From Clostridiales bacterium mt11 (GTDB lineage: Bacteria > Bacillota > Clostridia > Tissierellales > Tepidimicrobiaceae), in the NCBI GenBank assembly GCA_001282665.1, contig LN874944.1, forward strand, positions 359,732 through 423,731: a stretch of DNA of 64,000 nucleotides, given 5' to 3'. A model generated the notes under the pieces. It was not told where the DNA came from and did not search any database. It saw only the letters and a program-made list of their open reading frames with translations. The position numbers and the translations under genes were made by a program. How positions within the stretch are numbered: the first letter of the stretch is position 1; the number at the start of each line of letters is the position of its first letter. Positions 49,635-59,178 of this stretch are shown here, piece by piece.

Positions 49635-50582
49635 ATGGTTAAAATAAGCAAGGGAATGCATCTAAATATGGATGCAATAATAATGGAAACTAATTATTTA
49701 CAAATTAAGTTAATACCTGAAGTAGGCTTTAAAATGGCCTCATTTAAATATATTCCAAAAGATAAGGAATTGCTTTTTCAACCAGAAAAAGGGGAATATA
49801 GTATACCCCATTATGGGGCATCATTTGAAAACTATGATACTTCGGGATTGGATGAAATGATACCTACTATAGATAGTTGTAATTATAAAGGAAATACACT
49901 GCCAGACCATGGAGAAGTATGGAGCATACCTTGGGATGTTGAAGTTGTAAATAATGCTGTAAAAGGGAAAGCCAAGTTAAAATCTTTACCTTTAAATTTC
50001 TACAAAGCCCTTACCTTTGAAAGTGAAAATGTTTTAAAAGTAGAATATAAGGTTGAAAACCTATCTAATGAAAATATAGATTTTTTATGGGCATTACATG
50101 GTTTAAATGTATTTGATGATGAAACCAAAATTTTAATGCCTAAAGAGGCGAAAAGTATAATAAATGTCCATGAAAATGATGTTCTTGGAAGGATGGAAGA
50201 AAGAAATTCATTCCCATTTGCTAAAATTAAAGATGGAAATTTAATAGATTTAACTTTGCTTAAAAATTATAAGGATAATAGAGCTTATAAATACTATTTC
50301 TTAGATACCATAAATGATGGTGAGGTAGGGCTATATTATCCAAATGAAAATATAATCTATAATATAAAATATGATCCTAAAAAAGTACCATATTTAGGTA
50401 TCTGGATAACTAAAGGTGGATTTAAAGGAGAATATAATTGTGCTATTGAACCTTCAACAGGTTATTATGATTCCTTAGAATTAGCTGTTCAAAACAATAA
50501 AGTAACAAATATTGGACCATATAAGGAATTTTGTTGGACTATATATATGGAAGTTAAGGAGGCGAGTACATGGCAGAATTAA
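49635..50582 (+). CDS. Aldose 1-epimerase family protein
   Basis: 315 residues. Galactose mutarotase-like beta-sandwich (LIPEVGFKMASFKY, HYGASFENYDTSGLDEMIPT, YKGNTLPDHGEVWSIPW with the catalytic-type His, and WALHGLNVFDDET). It belongs with GalM-like/DUF4432 proteins. Placement before galT suggests that it converts beta-galactose from LacZ to the alpha form used by GalK. It overlaps galT by 13 bases. Ribosome binding site GGTGG. Confidence 0.82.
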   Translation: MVKISKGMHLNMDAIIMETNYLQIKLIPEVGFKMASFKYIPKDKELLFQPEKGEYSIPHYGASFENYDTSGLDEMIPTIDSCNYKGNTLPDHGEVWSIPWDVEVVNNAVKGKAKLKSLPLNFYKALTFESENVLKVEYKVENLSNENIDFLWALHGLNVFDDETKILMPKEAKSIINVHENDVLGRMEERNSFPFAKIKDGNLIDLTLLKNYKDNRAYKYYFLDTINDGEVGLYYPNENIIYNIKYDPKKVPYLGIWITKGGFKGEYNCAIEPSTGYYDSLELAVQNNKVTNIGPYKEFCWTIYMEVKEASTWQN

Positions 50583-51553
50583 GGTGGAATCCATTGTTAA
50601 AAGATTGGACAATGGTAGCATCTCATAGACAAAATAGACCTGAAATGCCTAAGGACTGGTGCCCTTTTTGTCCCGATTCTGGAAGGGTTCCTAAAAATTA
50701 TGATGTATATAAATATGATAATGATTTTCCTGCCTTATCTCAAGAACCGCCAGAACCTGATAAGGTAGGAAGTGATTTTTATAAAACAAAATCGGCATAT
50801 GGAAAATGTGAAGTAGTGCTATATTCGCCTAAACATAATGCTTTAATATGGGAATTGGATTTACCTCATCTAAGAAAGCTAATTGATTTGTGGTGTGAAA
50901 GATATATAGCACTTTCTAAAGATGAAAAGATTAAATATATTTTTCCCTTTGAAAATAGAGGACAAGAGGTAGGGGTTAGTATGCCTCATCCCCATGGACA
51001 AATATATGCTTACTCAGTTATGCCATTAAAGTTACAATTGGAGTTAAATTCATGTAGAGAATACTATGAAGAAAAAAACGAATGTTTAATATGTAAAATG
51101 AATATAGAAGAAAAGGAGTTTAAGGAAAGGATAATTATAGAAAACGAGGATTTTTTATGTTACCTTCCTTTTTTTACAGACTATCCTTTCGGAGTATTTA
51201 TAGTTTCTAAGTCACATAAAAGTAAAATGATAGATTTTACAGAAAGGGAAAAAGACAATCTTGCTAAGATTTTAAAAGAAATAACAGGTACTTTTGATGC
51301 ACTTTATGATAGAACTTTTCCCTATATGATGGCAATTCACCAAGCACCTGTTAATTCTCCTGAATATGGGGATTATAATGAATATTTTCATTTTCATATT
51401 GAATTCTATCCTCCTTTAAGATCAGCAGATAGAATAAAATATAATGCATCTTCGGAAACTGGAGCATGGGCCAATTGCAATCCAAGAAGTGTAGAGGATA
51501 CAGCTATAGAACTCAGAAAGGCATATGAAAAGTTTTCTAGAAATAATAGTTGA
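50570..51553 (+). CDS. galT: Galactose-1-phosphate uridylyltransferase
   Basis: 327 residues. Exchanges UMP between UDP-glucose and galactose-1-phosphate. HIT-fold features: CPFCPDSG near residue 28, FENRGQEVGVSMPHPHGQIYA with the catalytic HPH (about residues 140-145), and AIHQAP / FHFHIEFYPP in the second half. Overlaps the epimerase gene, which couples translation (AAGGAGG precedes the ATG). Confidence 0.94.
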   Translation: MAELRWNPLLKDWTMVASHRQNRPEMPKDWCPFCPDSGRVPKNYDVYKYDNDFPALSQEPPEPDKVGSDFYKTKSAYGKCEVVLYSPKHNALIWELDLPHLRKLIDLWCERYIALSKDEKIKYIFPFENRGQEVGVSMPHPHGQIYAYSVMPLKLQLELNSCREYYEEKNECLICKMNIEEKEFKERIIIENEDFLCYLPFFTDYPFGVFIVSKSHKSKMIDFTEREKDNLAKILKEITGTFDALYDRTFPYMMAIHQAPVNSPEYGDYNEYFHFHIEFYPPLRSADRIKYNASSETGAWANCNPRSVEDTAIELRKAYEKFSRNNS

Positions 51554-51574
51554 TGAAGGTGAGGAGTTGTTTAA

Positions 51575-52744
51575 ATGAATTTATCTAATTTAGCAGAAAA
51601 ATTTTATGACATTTATGGGTATAAAGGGAAGAAGTTCTTTTTCTCTCCTAGTAGGATAAATTTAATCGGAGAACATATTGACTATAATGGAGGATATGTT
51701 TTACCTTGTGCTATTGAATTAGGTACTTATGGATGTGTACAAAAAAGAGATGATAATCTTATAAGACTTGCTTCGGGGAATTTTGATTTGAGAGTAGAAA
51801 CGGATATCAATGATTTAAGATATGAAGCTAAACATGGCTGGGGCAACTATCCAAAAGGAGTTATTCATTTTATGAAAGAGAGTGGATATGGGGTTTCGGG
51901 AATGGATATCCTAGTATGGGGAAATATTCCCAATGGAGCTGGGCTTTCTTCCTCTGCTTCTTTAGAATTGTTAATAGCAGAGATGATCAATAATCTATTT
52001 AATGATGGACAAATATCTAAATTAGAGTTGGTAAAACATTGTCAAAAGGCTGAAAATGATTTTATCGGTGTTAAATGTGGTATAATGGATCAATTTGCAG
52101 TAGCTATGGGAAAGGCCAATAAGGCTATTCTATTAGACTGCAATAGCCTTGACTCCAAGTATATAAGCATGAATCTTAAGGATTATAAATTAATAATAAT
52201 GAATACCAATAAAAGAAGGGAATTAAACTCATCGAAATATAATGAAAGAAGAAGTGAATGTGAAGAGGCATTAGACATACTTAAAAAATATAAGGATATA
52301 AACAATCTATGCCAAATCACAGTAGAAGAATATGAAAAAATAGAAAAATATATTGATAAAAAAGAAATTGCAAATAGAGCTCACCATGTAATTTATGAAA
52401 ATCAAAGGGTTGGGGAAGCCTGTAAATTTTTAGAAGGTGGACATGTATCTAAATTGGGGCAAGTTTTTGTTGAATCCCATAATTCCTTAAGGGACTTATA
52501 TGAAGTAACAGGAATTGAATTAGATACTTTAGTAGAAAGTGCATTAGAACATGGTGAATGTATAGGTGCAAGAATGACAGGTGCTGGGTTTGGAGGCTGT
52601 GCTATAGCCCTTGTCAAGAATACTGCTGTAGATGATTTTATGAATAAAGTTGGAGATAAGTATAAAAGAAAAGTTGGAAAAGAAGCAGATTTTTATTTAA
52701 CAGATATAGGAGACGGAATTAGAGAAATAGATGCTATTATCTAA
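51575..52744 (+). CDS. galK: Galactokinase
   Basis: 389 residues of the GHMP kinase family. Galactokinase signature SRINLIGEHIDYNGGYVLP (residues 26-44), ATP loop PNGAGLSSSASLELL and the third motif RMTGAGFGGCAIALV. Phosphorylates alpha-galactose at C1. AGGTGAGGAG lies before the ATG. Second step of the Leloir route in this operon. Confidence 0.96.
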   Translation: MNLSNLAEKFYDIYGYKGKKFFFSPSRINLIGEHIDYNGGYVLPCAIELGTYGCVQKRDDNLIRLASGNFDLRVETDINDLRYEAKHGWGNYPKGVIHFMKESGYGVSGMDILVWGNIPNGAGLSSSASLELLIAEMINNLFNDGQISKLELVKHCQKAENDFIGVKCGIMDQFAVAMGKANKAILLDCNSLDSKYISMNLKDYKLIIMNTNKRRELNSSKYNERRSECEEALDILKKYKDINNLCQITVEEYEKIEKYIDKKEIANRAHHVIYENQRVGEACKFLEGGHVSKLGQVFVESHNSLRDLYEVTGIELDTLVESALEHGECIGARMTGAGFGGCAIALVKNTAVDDFMNKVGDKYKRKVGKEADFYLTDIGDGIREIDAII

Positions 52745-52765
52745 AACTATTGTGAGGTGGTTTGT

Positions 52766-53755
52766 GTGGCAGTACTAGTCACTGGTGGTGCAGGTTATAT
52801 TGGAAGCCATACTGTAATGGCTTTATTGGAAAAAGGCAAGGATGTAATTATTGTAGACAATTTGGTAAAAGGACATGAGTTTGCTATTAAAGGCAATAAG
52901 TTTTATTGTGGAGATCTTAGAGACGGAGAGTTCTTAGACAAGGTATTTAAAGAAAATGAAATAGAAGAAATCGTCCACTTTGCTGCCTATTCATTAGTTG
53001 GAGAAAGCATGAAAGATCCAATAGGCTATTTTAACAATAATGTAGGTGGGACTATTAGCCTTTTAAATTGCATGAAAAAACATGGAGTAAAAAATATAGT
53101 TTTCTCTTCTACAGCTGCAGTATATGGTGAGCCTAGAAATATTCCCATATTAGAAGATGATGATACTACTCCAACAAATCCCTATGGTGAGAGTAAATTA
53201 GCCATTGAGAAATTGCTTAAATGGGCTAGCGATGCTGGAGATATAAACTATATTGCTCTTAGATATTTTAATGCTGCTGGTGCTTATGAAAGTGGGACAT
53301 TAGGAGAATACCATAATCCTGAAACCCATCTAATACCTATAGTGTTGGAAACAGCGTTAGGCAAAAGAGACAAGATGATTATTTTTGGCGATGATTACGA
53401 TACACCTGATGGAACCTGTATTAGAGATTATATACATGTTATGGATTTGGCCACAGCTCATCTATTGGCGCTAGATAAATTGAATAGAGATGGAAAAAGC
53501 GGAGTATATAATTTAGGAAATGGTTTAGGCTTTTCAGTAAATGAAGTCATTAATAAAGCTAAAGAGATAACTGGACGAGATATCCCCGTAGAAATGGGAG
53601 ATAGAAGGGTAGGTGATCCAGCTATATTGATAGCATCTTCTGAAAAGGCACAAAAGGAATTGGGTTGGGAACCAAAATTCAATGATTTAGATAAAATTAT
53701 TGAAGATGCTTGGAAATGGTCTAAATTTTTGTTTAATAAGCTTGACCAAAAGTAG
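52766..53755 (+). CDS. galE: UDP-glucose 4-epimerase
   Basis: 329 residues. Extended SDR with N-terminal TGGAGYIGSH, catalytic Ser in FSSTAAVYG and Tyr in YGESK, and RYFNAAGA. GTG 52766 is preferred, five bases after GAGGTGG; an earlier in-frame GTG at 52757 overlaps that site. Regenerates UDP-glucose from UDP-galactose. Last protein gene of the operon; a tRNA gene starts 25 bases later. Confidence 0.95.
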   Translation: MAVLVTGGAGYIGSHTVMALLEKGKDVIIVDNLVKGHEFAIKGNKFYCGDLRDGEFLDKVFKENEIEEIVHFAAYSLVGESMKDPIGYFNNNVGGTISLLNCMKKHGVKNIVFSSTAAVYGEPRNIPILEDDDTTPTNPYGESKLAIEKLLKWASDAGDINYIALRYFNAAGAYESGTLGEYHNPETHLIPIVLETALGKRDKMIIFGDDYDTPDGTCIRDYIHVMDLATAHLLALDKLNRDGKSGVYNLGNGLGFSVNEVINKAKEITGRDIPVEMGDRRVGDPAILIASSEKAQKELGWEPKFNDLDKIIEDAWKWSKFLFNKLDQK

Positions 53756-53780
53756 ACTTTATAGTATCCTTTTATAAGAT

Positions 53781-53856
53781 GGGGTTTTGGCGAAGTTGGG
53801 ATCGCGCCTGACTGGCAGTCAGGAGACCAGGGGTTCGAATCCCCTAAGCTCCACCA
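53781..53856 (+). tRNA. tRNA-Ala (anticodon GGC)
   Basis: Full cloverleaf: acceptor GGGGTTT / AAGCTCC with the G3-U70 wobble pair that marks alanine tRNAs; D stem GCGA / TCGC; anticodon stem CCTGA / TCAGG with loop CTGGCAG, anticodon GGC at 53814-53816; variable AGACC; T arm AGGGG-TTCGAAT-CCCCT; discriminator A and an encoded CCA (53854-53856). It starts 25 bases after galE, so its promoter lies within or beyond that gene. Confidence 0.96.
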
Positions 53857-53864
53857 AAAGGAAA

Positions 53865-53896
53865 GGCTAGAACAATAGGGTTCTAGCCTATTTTAA
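53865..53896 (+). terminator. Terminator after the tRNA
   Basis: ggctagaa / ttctagcc (53865-53872 and 53881-53888) followed by TATTTTAAT. Confidence 0.7.
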
Positions 53897-53903
53897 TAAA
53901 AAG

Positions 53904-53938
53904 AATCTCACCTTTTTCTAGGTGGGATTTTTTTTATT
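53904..53938 (+). terminator. Second terminator after the tRNA
   Basis: aatctcacct / aggtgggatt, 6-base loop, then TTTTTTTTATT. Stronger than the one before it; two in a row insulate the next gene. Confidence 0.85.
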
Positions 53939-54139
53939 AAACAGATTAATATAGTTTATATCCATATTAAAATTATAAACCTTTTATATTGTTTTTCATA
54001 TTATATTATAGGGATAAACCATCTAATGAACTGTCATAAAACAAAGTACAGAACAAGTTTCTATATTTACAGAAATTAGACTCTTTATATTAAAATGTTG
54101 AGAGATATCACAAATATAAGTATAGAAAGGAGGTTTAAA

Positions 54140-54766
54140 ATGTCATATATGTATTATGATTGTGGAAACGGAACAAATTATAATTGCTGGAATAGATCAA
54201 GATGTTGTCCTCGTCCTAAGAAAGATGATAACTGTATGTTTAAAATAATTATAAGATGTCCATCTGGATCAACTTGTCCAACTTGTCCAACAGGACCTAC
54301 TGGACCTACAGGACCAACGGGCCCCACTGGACCAACAGGATCTGGAATAACTGCATTTGCATCTGTTCACAATTCATCTGACCAAGAGGTGTTTTTACCA
54401 GCAGGTGGAGTGTATACCCCTACACTCGATGCTGTATCAGCCGCAAATAATGTCACAACTACGCCTACTGGTGTCACAATTCAACAGTCAGGCTTATACA
54501 GAGTTGGATATAATACTAGCTTATCTATTTCAAACAATCCATCTTTTGTACAAACGTTTGTAACATTAAATGGAGTAAACCTCAGCCAAACTCGTGCTGC
54601 TGCAAATACTCAACCTAGTGATGTGACTAATCTTTCAAGCTCCACGTTAATATGTTTGCCTGCAGGTTCTCAACTAGGATTATCTGCTACTACCAGTTCG
54701 CCAGGTGATATATATATCCCTGCAAATGGTACAGTACTTGAAGTAGTAAGAGTTGGAGATTGTTAA
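54140..54766 (+). CDS. Collagen-like (G-P-T) exosporium/spore-surface-type protein
   Basis: 208 residues from ATG 54140 (AAAGGAGG upstream). Cys- and Arg-rich head (residues 1-45), a short collagen-like stretch of about six P-T-G units, and a C-terminal beta-sandwich domain that resembles the BclA/C1q-like trimeric heads (PAGGVYTPTLDAV, then IQQSGLYRVGYNTSLSISNN and ending VVRVGDC). No signal peptide, as for BclA-type spore proteins. Spore-surface function is likely. The collagen part is unusually short. Confidence 0.75.
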   Translation: MSYMYYDCGNGTNYNCWNRSRCCPRPKKDDNCMFKIIIRCPSGSTCPTCPTGPTGPTGPTGPTGPTGSGITAFASVHNSSDQEVFLPAGGVYTPTLDAVSAANNVTTTPTGVTIQQSGLYRVGYNTSLSISNNPSFVQTFVTLNGVNLSQTRAAANTQPSDVTNLSSSTLICLPAGSQLGLSATTSSPGDIYIPANGTVLEVVRVGDC

Positions 54767-54791
54767 CCTTAAAAATTAACCAGTTAGCGAA

Positions 54792-54833
54792 CAGCTCCAC
54801 TGCCTTAAAGGTAGTGGAGCTGCATTTGATTTG
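54792..54833 (+). terminator. Terminator of the collagen-like gene
   Basis: cagctccactgcc / ggtagtggagctg with one G-T pair and a 5-base loop, then CATTTGATTTG. A second hairpin aagacacgtttc / gaagcgtgtctt (54963-54992) lies further on. The remainder of the gap up to 55154 shows no gene. Confidence 0.65.
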
Positions 54834-55154
54834 TTATAAATTAAGTTGAAAATATTAAATATGCCAATATGATATTGGAAGGAAATTTAAGCTAGGATAA
54901 ACATATAATATATTAAGGCTATTACTCATAATGACTTAATCCATGGAGAATAGACCTACGAAAAGACACGTTTCAATTTTGAAGCGTGTCTTATATATAA
55001 TCCTAAATATTCTTTTAAAGCTTTTCGGAGGAGCTAGAAGGAATTTAAAAAATGGAATAGATTATATTTAAGTCATGTTTTTTAGAAAATGTAGGATACA
55101 AAGTGGATTGGAAGAATAATATTATAGTAGTCGAAGATAAAGGGGGTGAACAAT

Positions 55155-55451
55155 ATGTATAATAATTTTATGACATCTGAAATGCTTACAACTTTTGTGG
55201 GGTTAGTCGCTGCAGTGAGTATTATAGTTCAATTCACAAAAGGTATCGTAAAAAAGAATCTTGGTGATGGCTGGGTAAGGATATATGCATTTATAATAGC
55301 TTTGATTTTGACATTTTTATTTGCTAGATGTGGCACAGGTGTAAAAGGAATAATACTGACAATAATTAACGCTATTTTAATTTCTATAGCAAGTATGGGA
55401 GCATATGAGAGCATAGTGGATCCAAAGGCACAGAAAAAGAGAATTAAATAG
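55155..55451 (+). CDS. Small holin-like membrane protein
   Basis: 98 residues from ATG 55155 (AGGGGGTG nine bases before; the GTG at 55146 overlaps that site). Three hydrophobic helices (about 10-32, 43-60 and 67-88) with a lysine-rich tail, the size and layout of phage holins and related membrane proteins. No other phage gene is near. It may instead be part of a sporulation or cell-wall process. Function unproven. Confidence 0.45.
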   Translation: MYNNFMTSEMLTTFVGLVAAVSIIVQFTKGIVKKNLGDGWVRIYAFIIALILTFLFARCGTGVKGIILTIINAILISIASMGAYESIVDPKAQKKRIK

Positions 55452-55513
55452 ATAAATTCCCCCTTTACTTAGAACTAATGTTCCTATATACTTAATGTAA
55501 GGGGGGAATATTT

Positions 55514-55747
55514 GTGCTAAATGAAATAGAATTAATTAAAAATAAAATTAAAGCTAAAAATCCGTTGGAGATAGGTGAAATAGCCAAATATTTAAGTATA
55601 GAAGAAAGAATAATAAAAAATATATTTGTAATGTATGAAGCATTTGGAAGGAAATCAGTAGAAAGTATTACCTTATCTAATGAGGAAATAGATAATATTA
55701 TTAAACTAAAATACCCCAATGTAATCTTCTTAAATAAGGAGTATTAA
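55514..55747 (+). CDS. Small conserved-looking protein, unknown
   Basis: 77 residues from GTG 55514, seven bases after a GGGGGG ribosome binding site. Mostly helical and charged, with a helix-turn-helix-like middle (IGEIAKYLSIEERIIKNIFVMY); no family recognised. It follows the holin-like gene by 62 bases in the same direction and may be co-transcribed with it. Confidence 0.45.
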   Translation: MLNEIELIKNKIKAKNPLEIGEIAKYLSIEERIIKNIFVMYEAFGRKSVESITLSNEEIDNIIKLKYPNVIFLNKEY

Positions 55748-55806
55748 AATAAATTACTTAAAAGATGTTATGACGGTTATACAAATGAAAAGGATATGGA
55801 TATACG

Positions 55807-56748
55807 TCAATATCCTTTTTTTAAATCGATTATATTGATTAATTCTTCTCCGTCTATATATCTTTTCATATTTTTATAAGCTATTTCATACCTTCTTCTG
55901 CCATTCATCTCAGAAGCCCAAGAATTATGAGGTGATATGATTACATTATCTAATTCCCATAGAGTATTATCTTTAGGAAGTGGTTCTACTTCAAATACAT
56001 CTAATGCAGCTTTTTTAACCTTACCAGATTTTAAATTTTTAATTAGAGCTTTTTCTTCTATAATACTACCTCGGGCTATATTTACTAGATAAGTTTCATC
56101 TTTCATCTTATCAAAAATTTTTTCGTTGATAAGATGGTGAGTTTTTTCAGTATAAGGAGCCGCTATTATTAATACATCGCATTTAGCAATTACTTCCTCT
56201 ATTGTATCTATTCTGAAGCATTGGTGAAAATACTTTGCATCTTTTCCACTAGAATTGATTCCAATTATATTTACGCCAAAGGCTTCTAATCTTTTAGCAG
56301 TTTCTTGAGCGATAGACCCAGTACCAATAAATCCTACAGTTTTATCATAAAGCTCTAAAATAGAGGTATCCGCTTTCCATATTTTTTTATTCTGCTTATG
56401 ATAAAATTCTCTACTATTTTTATACATCTCAAGTATTTTTAGTACGATCCATTCAGCTATAGGGATGCTGTATCCTCCTCTGTTGTTGGTAAGGATGATT
56501 CCCTGATTTAACACCTTATCCACTGGAACTTGGTTTATGCCTGCACTTAGAAGTTGAATCCATTTAAGATTGTTAAATTTACTAATATCAATTTTATCAA
56601 AAGGGTTGAAACATACTAATAGATCCACATCTTTTATTTCATCGGAAAAACTTAAGTCTCTTTCGTCCTTAAAAATAATCTTATGTCCTAAATTCTCAAG
56701 ATTTTTAAATTCTTCATCTTTATATTTATAAGTAATAAGTGCTTTCAA
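55807..56748 (-). CDS. D-isomer-specific 2-hydroxyacid dehydrogenase
   Basis: 313 residues. NAD-binding GTGSIAQETAKRL, the substrate-binding NNRGGYS in the N-terminal half, and the catalytic triad R in NIARGSI, E in VFEVEPLP and H in SPHNSWA. Reduces a 2-keto acid or oxidises a D-2-hydroxyacid; the specific substrate is not visible. Minus strand, 73 bases after the arginase gene; probably the same transcript or a near neighbour. Confidence 0.88.
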   Translation of the reverse strand: MKALITYKYKDEEFKNLENLGHKIIFKDERDLSFSDEIKDVDLLVCFNPFDKIDISKFNNLKWIQLLSAGINQVPVDKVLNQGIILTNNRGGYSIPIAEWIVLKILEMYKNSREFYHKQNKKIWKADTSILELYDKTVGFIGTGSIAQETAKRLEAFGVNIIGINSSGKDAKYFHQCFRIDTIEEVIAKCDVLIIAAPYTEKTHHLINEKIFDKMKDETYLVNIARGSIIEEKALIKNLKSGKVKKAALDVFEVEPLPKDNTLWELDNVIISPHNSWASEMNGRRRYEIAYKNMKRYIDGEELINIIDLKKGY

Positions 56749-56821
56749 AAAGATTTCCCTCCTCTGTTTTCTTTAGGTATATAATACCCAATCGTTAGAG
56801 GAGATAACTAAATATTTAGAT

Positions 56822-57721
56822 TTACGGCATTACCTTAAAAATCCAATCGACTAGATCTATACAAAGGTCAGATGTAGTGTCATTTATATCTAAAAGAGGA
56901 TTTAATTCAACTAAGTCCATGGATTTTACTAGATTTGTAGCTAATAATTTCTTAAGAATCCCTTTTATATCATCTACATTAAACCCGTTATCTACGGGGG
57001 TTCCAGTTCCTGGTACTAGGGATTTATCTAGTACATCAATATCAAAACTTAAATGTATTCCATCAACATTGGAAGATTTAATCTTGTTTAATACTTGCTC
57101 TATGGTGTTATCTATTCCTATTCTTCTAACATGATCCATAGTGTATAAGTTTAAACTTAGCTCTTGGGCAAGTTGAATCTCACCCTTATCCAAATCTCTT
57201 GCACCAATTATATATACATTTTGGGGTTTAACCTTTGCTCCATCATAATAAACATTGATTAAAGAAGGCTCTCCTTTACCTAAAGCTGCAGATAAAGGCA
57301 TGCCATGAGCATTAGATGAAGGGGAGGTTTCATAGGTGTTAATATCACCATGGGCGTCTATCCATATGACGGCTAAATTATCATGAAATCTACTAGCTCC
57401 TGAGATACTGCCTATACCTAGAGAATGGTCTCCGCCAATTACAAGAGGGAAGTTCTTTGAACATAAAGCACTGTAAACCAATTGAGCAAGACTATTGTTC
57501 ATATCAACAATAGGTTTTAAATACTTAATCTTCTTATGATGGGTGTACTTCTCGGATGCAGGAATTTCAGGAATATATATATTACCAAGATCATAAACTG
57601 TATTTTTATGTTTTTTTATAGCATTTAAGATTCCTTTATCACGTAGTTTGTTTGGTCCATGTTGAGCACCATCCCTATCACAACCATACATAATGGGTAC
57701 TCCTATTAAACTTATATCCAT
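56822..57721 (-). CDS. rocF: Arginase
   Basis: 299 residues. Binuclear manganese enzyme that cleaves arginine to ornithine and urea. Metal ligands are all present: GGDHSLGIGS, WIDAHGDINT and SFDIDVLDKS, and the N-terminal GVPIMYGCDRDGAQHGPNKL is typical of arginases rather than agmatinases. AGGGGG precedes the ATG. No ornithine-processing gene is next to it in this window. Confidence 0.93.
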   Translation of the reverse strand: MDISLIGVPIMYGCDRDGAQHGPNKLRDKGILNAIKKHKNTVYDLGNIYIPEIPASEKYTHHKKIKYLKPIVDMNNSLAQLVYSALCSKNFPLVIGGDHSLGIGSISGASRFHDNLAVIWIDAHGDINTYETSPSSNAHGMPLSAALGKGEPSLINVYYDGAKVKPQNVYIIGARDLDKGEIQLAQELSLNLYTMDHVRRIGIDNTIEQVLNKIKSSNVDGIHLSFDIDVLDKSLVPGTGTPVDNGFNVDDIKGILKKLLATNLVKSMDLVELNPLLDINDTTSDLCIDLVDWIFKVMP

Positions 57722-57910
57722 TTTATAACCCCCTATTGAATGTTTAAATATACAATAAATGAATATTTAATCATGTATATCTATTATATCATTTAATAAA
57801 GGTAGGACAAGGAAATGTTTTAATTATTTCATCAATACGAAATATATTAAATAATCAGATTATATCAAAAAAGTGGGGTATATTATTAAATAGATAAGGG
57901 GAGGGGTTAT

Positions 57911-58582
57911 ATGGAAAGAAGGAAAGAGGAAATATTAAGGACACACAATTTTAGATTTGCATGTAAGGAATTTGATTCAACAAAAAAGGTTTTAGAGGAA
58001 GATTTAAAATTTATATTAGAGGTGGGAAGGTTATCTCCTAGTTCATTTGGATTTGAGCCTTGGAAATTTCTTGTCATAGAAAAAGAAGAATTAAAAGAGA
58101 AGTTATTACCTATAACTTGGGGAATACAGAGGCAGATGCCTACATTAAGTCGTTTGGTAATAATATTGGCACGTAAAAAGAAAGATATGATATATAGTTC
58201 AGATTATATAAAATATATGGTAGAAGATATTCATAATATCCATGGAGATTTGGCAGATATGAGAATAGAAAGATATAGAAAATTCCAAGAGGAGGATTTT
58301 AAGCTGTTAGATATGGATAGGATCATATTCGATTGGGCCATAATGCAGACCTATATTGCCTTAGGGAACATGGTGACTGCGGCAGCAGAAATAGGTATAG
58401 ATTCTTGCCCTATTGAAGGATTTCATAGAGAAAAATTAGAAGAGCTTTTAGAAAAAGAGGGTATAATAGATAGAGAACAGTTTGGGGTTTCTTGCATGGT
58501 AGCTTTTGGATATAGAAAGGAAAATCCAAAAAGGTCAAAGACAAGAAAACCTATAGAAGAAGTAGTAGAGTGGATTAGATAA
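57911..58582 (+). CDS. Nitroreductase family protein
   Basis: 223 residues. FMN-binding nitroreductase fold: HNFRFACKEFD, GRLSPSSFGFEPWKFLVI (FMN phosphate site) and MVTAAAEIGIDSCPIEGF. These proteins reduce nitro compounds, quinones or flavins with NAD(P)H. First of a three-gene run with a PfpI-like gene (18 bases on) and RNase H. GGGGAGGGG precedes the ATG. Physiological substrate unknown. Confidence 0.88.
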   Translation: MERRKEEILRTHNFRFACKEFDSTKKVLEEDLKFILEVGRLSPSSFGFEPWKFLVIEKEELKEKLLPITWGIQRQMPTLSRLVIILARKKKDMIYSSDYIKYMVEDIHNIHGDLADMRIERYRKFQEEDFKLLDMDRIIFDWAIMQTYIALGNMVTAAAEIGIDSCPIEGFHREKLEELLEKEGIIDREQFGVSCMVAFGYRKENPKRSKTRKPIEEVVEWIR

Positions 58583-58600
58583 TAAAGGGAGGAAATTTAA

Positions 58601-59107
58601 ATGAAGAGGATTGCTATACTTATAGAAAATTTATTTGATGAAAGAGAGCTTATGTATCCTTATTATAGGCTCATGGAAGAAGGATATGAAGTCCACCTAG
58701 TTGGCTCAGAAAAGGATAAGGTATATACAAGTAAAAGTAATTTTACACAGATAAGTACCCATTCTTCTAAGGAAATAAAAGCTGAGGACTACGATGGAGT
58801 AGTAATACCTGGAGGATTTTCTCCAGACTTTATGAGAAGAAATCAATATACAATAGATTTTGTTAAAGAAATGGATAAGCTAAGAAAACCTATAGCTGCT
58901 ATATGTCATGGACCTTGGATGATGGCTTCTTGTTGTGATTTAAAAGATAAAAAGGTAACTGGATTTTATTCAATAAAAGACGATTTAATCAATGCAGGTG
59001 CAAAATATGTAGATGAAGAAGTAGTAATAGATGGGAATCTAATAACATCACGAACTCCTAAAGATTTACCAGTGTTTTTAAAAACTATAATTGAAAAAAT
59101 AGGCTAG
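58601..59107 (+). CDS. PfpI/DJ-1 family protease-like protein
   Basis: 168 residues. Three family motifs: ILIENLFDERELMYPYYRL, VVIPGGFSPDFMR, and the nucleophile elbow AAICHGPWMMAS with Cys at about residue 104, and the C-terminal TSRTPKDLPVF. YhbO/PfpI-type proteins are stress-induced amidases or deglycases. This is a closer match to PfpI than the gene at 7.8 kb. AGGGAGG precedes the ATG. Confidence 0.9.
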   Translation: MKRIAILIENLFDERELMYPYYRLMEEGYEVHLVGSEKDKVYTSKSNFTQISTHSSKEIKAEDYDGVVIPGGFSPDFMRRNQYTIDFVKEMDKLRKPIAAICHGPWMMASCCDLKDKKVTGFYSIKDDLINAGAKYVDEEVVIDGNLITSRTPKDLPVFLKTIIEKIG

Positions 59108-59178
59108 AAAATGATTAGTCCTTGAAATCAATATACTCTTATCTTACAATAGACATATTAATAGTAAAGAGGTGGATT

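Noticed and set aside
53781..53856. tRNA-Ala as a possible integration site
   Set aside because: No integrase and no repeat of the tRNA 3' end was seen downstream.
54281..54340. Tandem P-T-G coding repeat considered as a CRISPR or DNA repeat
   Set aside because: Nine-base periodicity is explained by the collagen-like protein sequence; no spacers.
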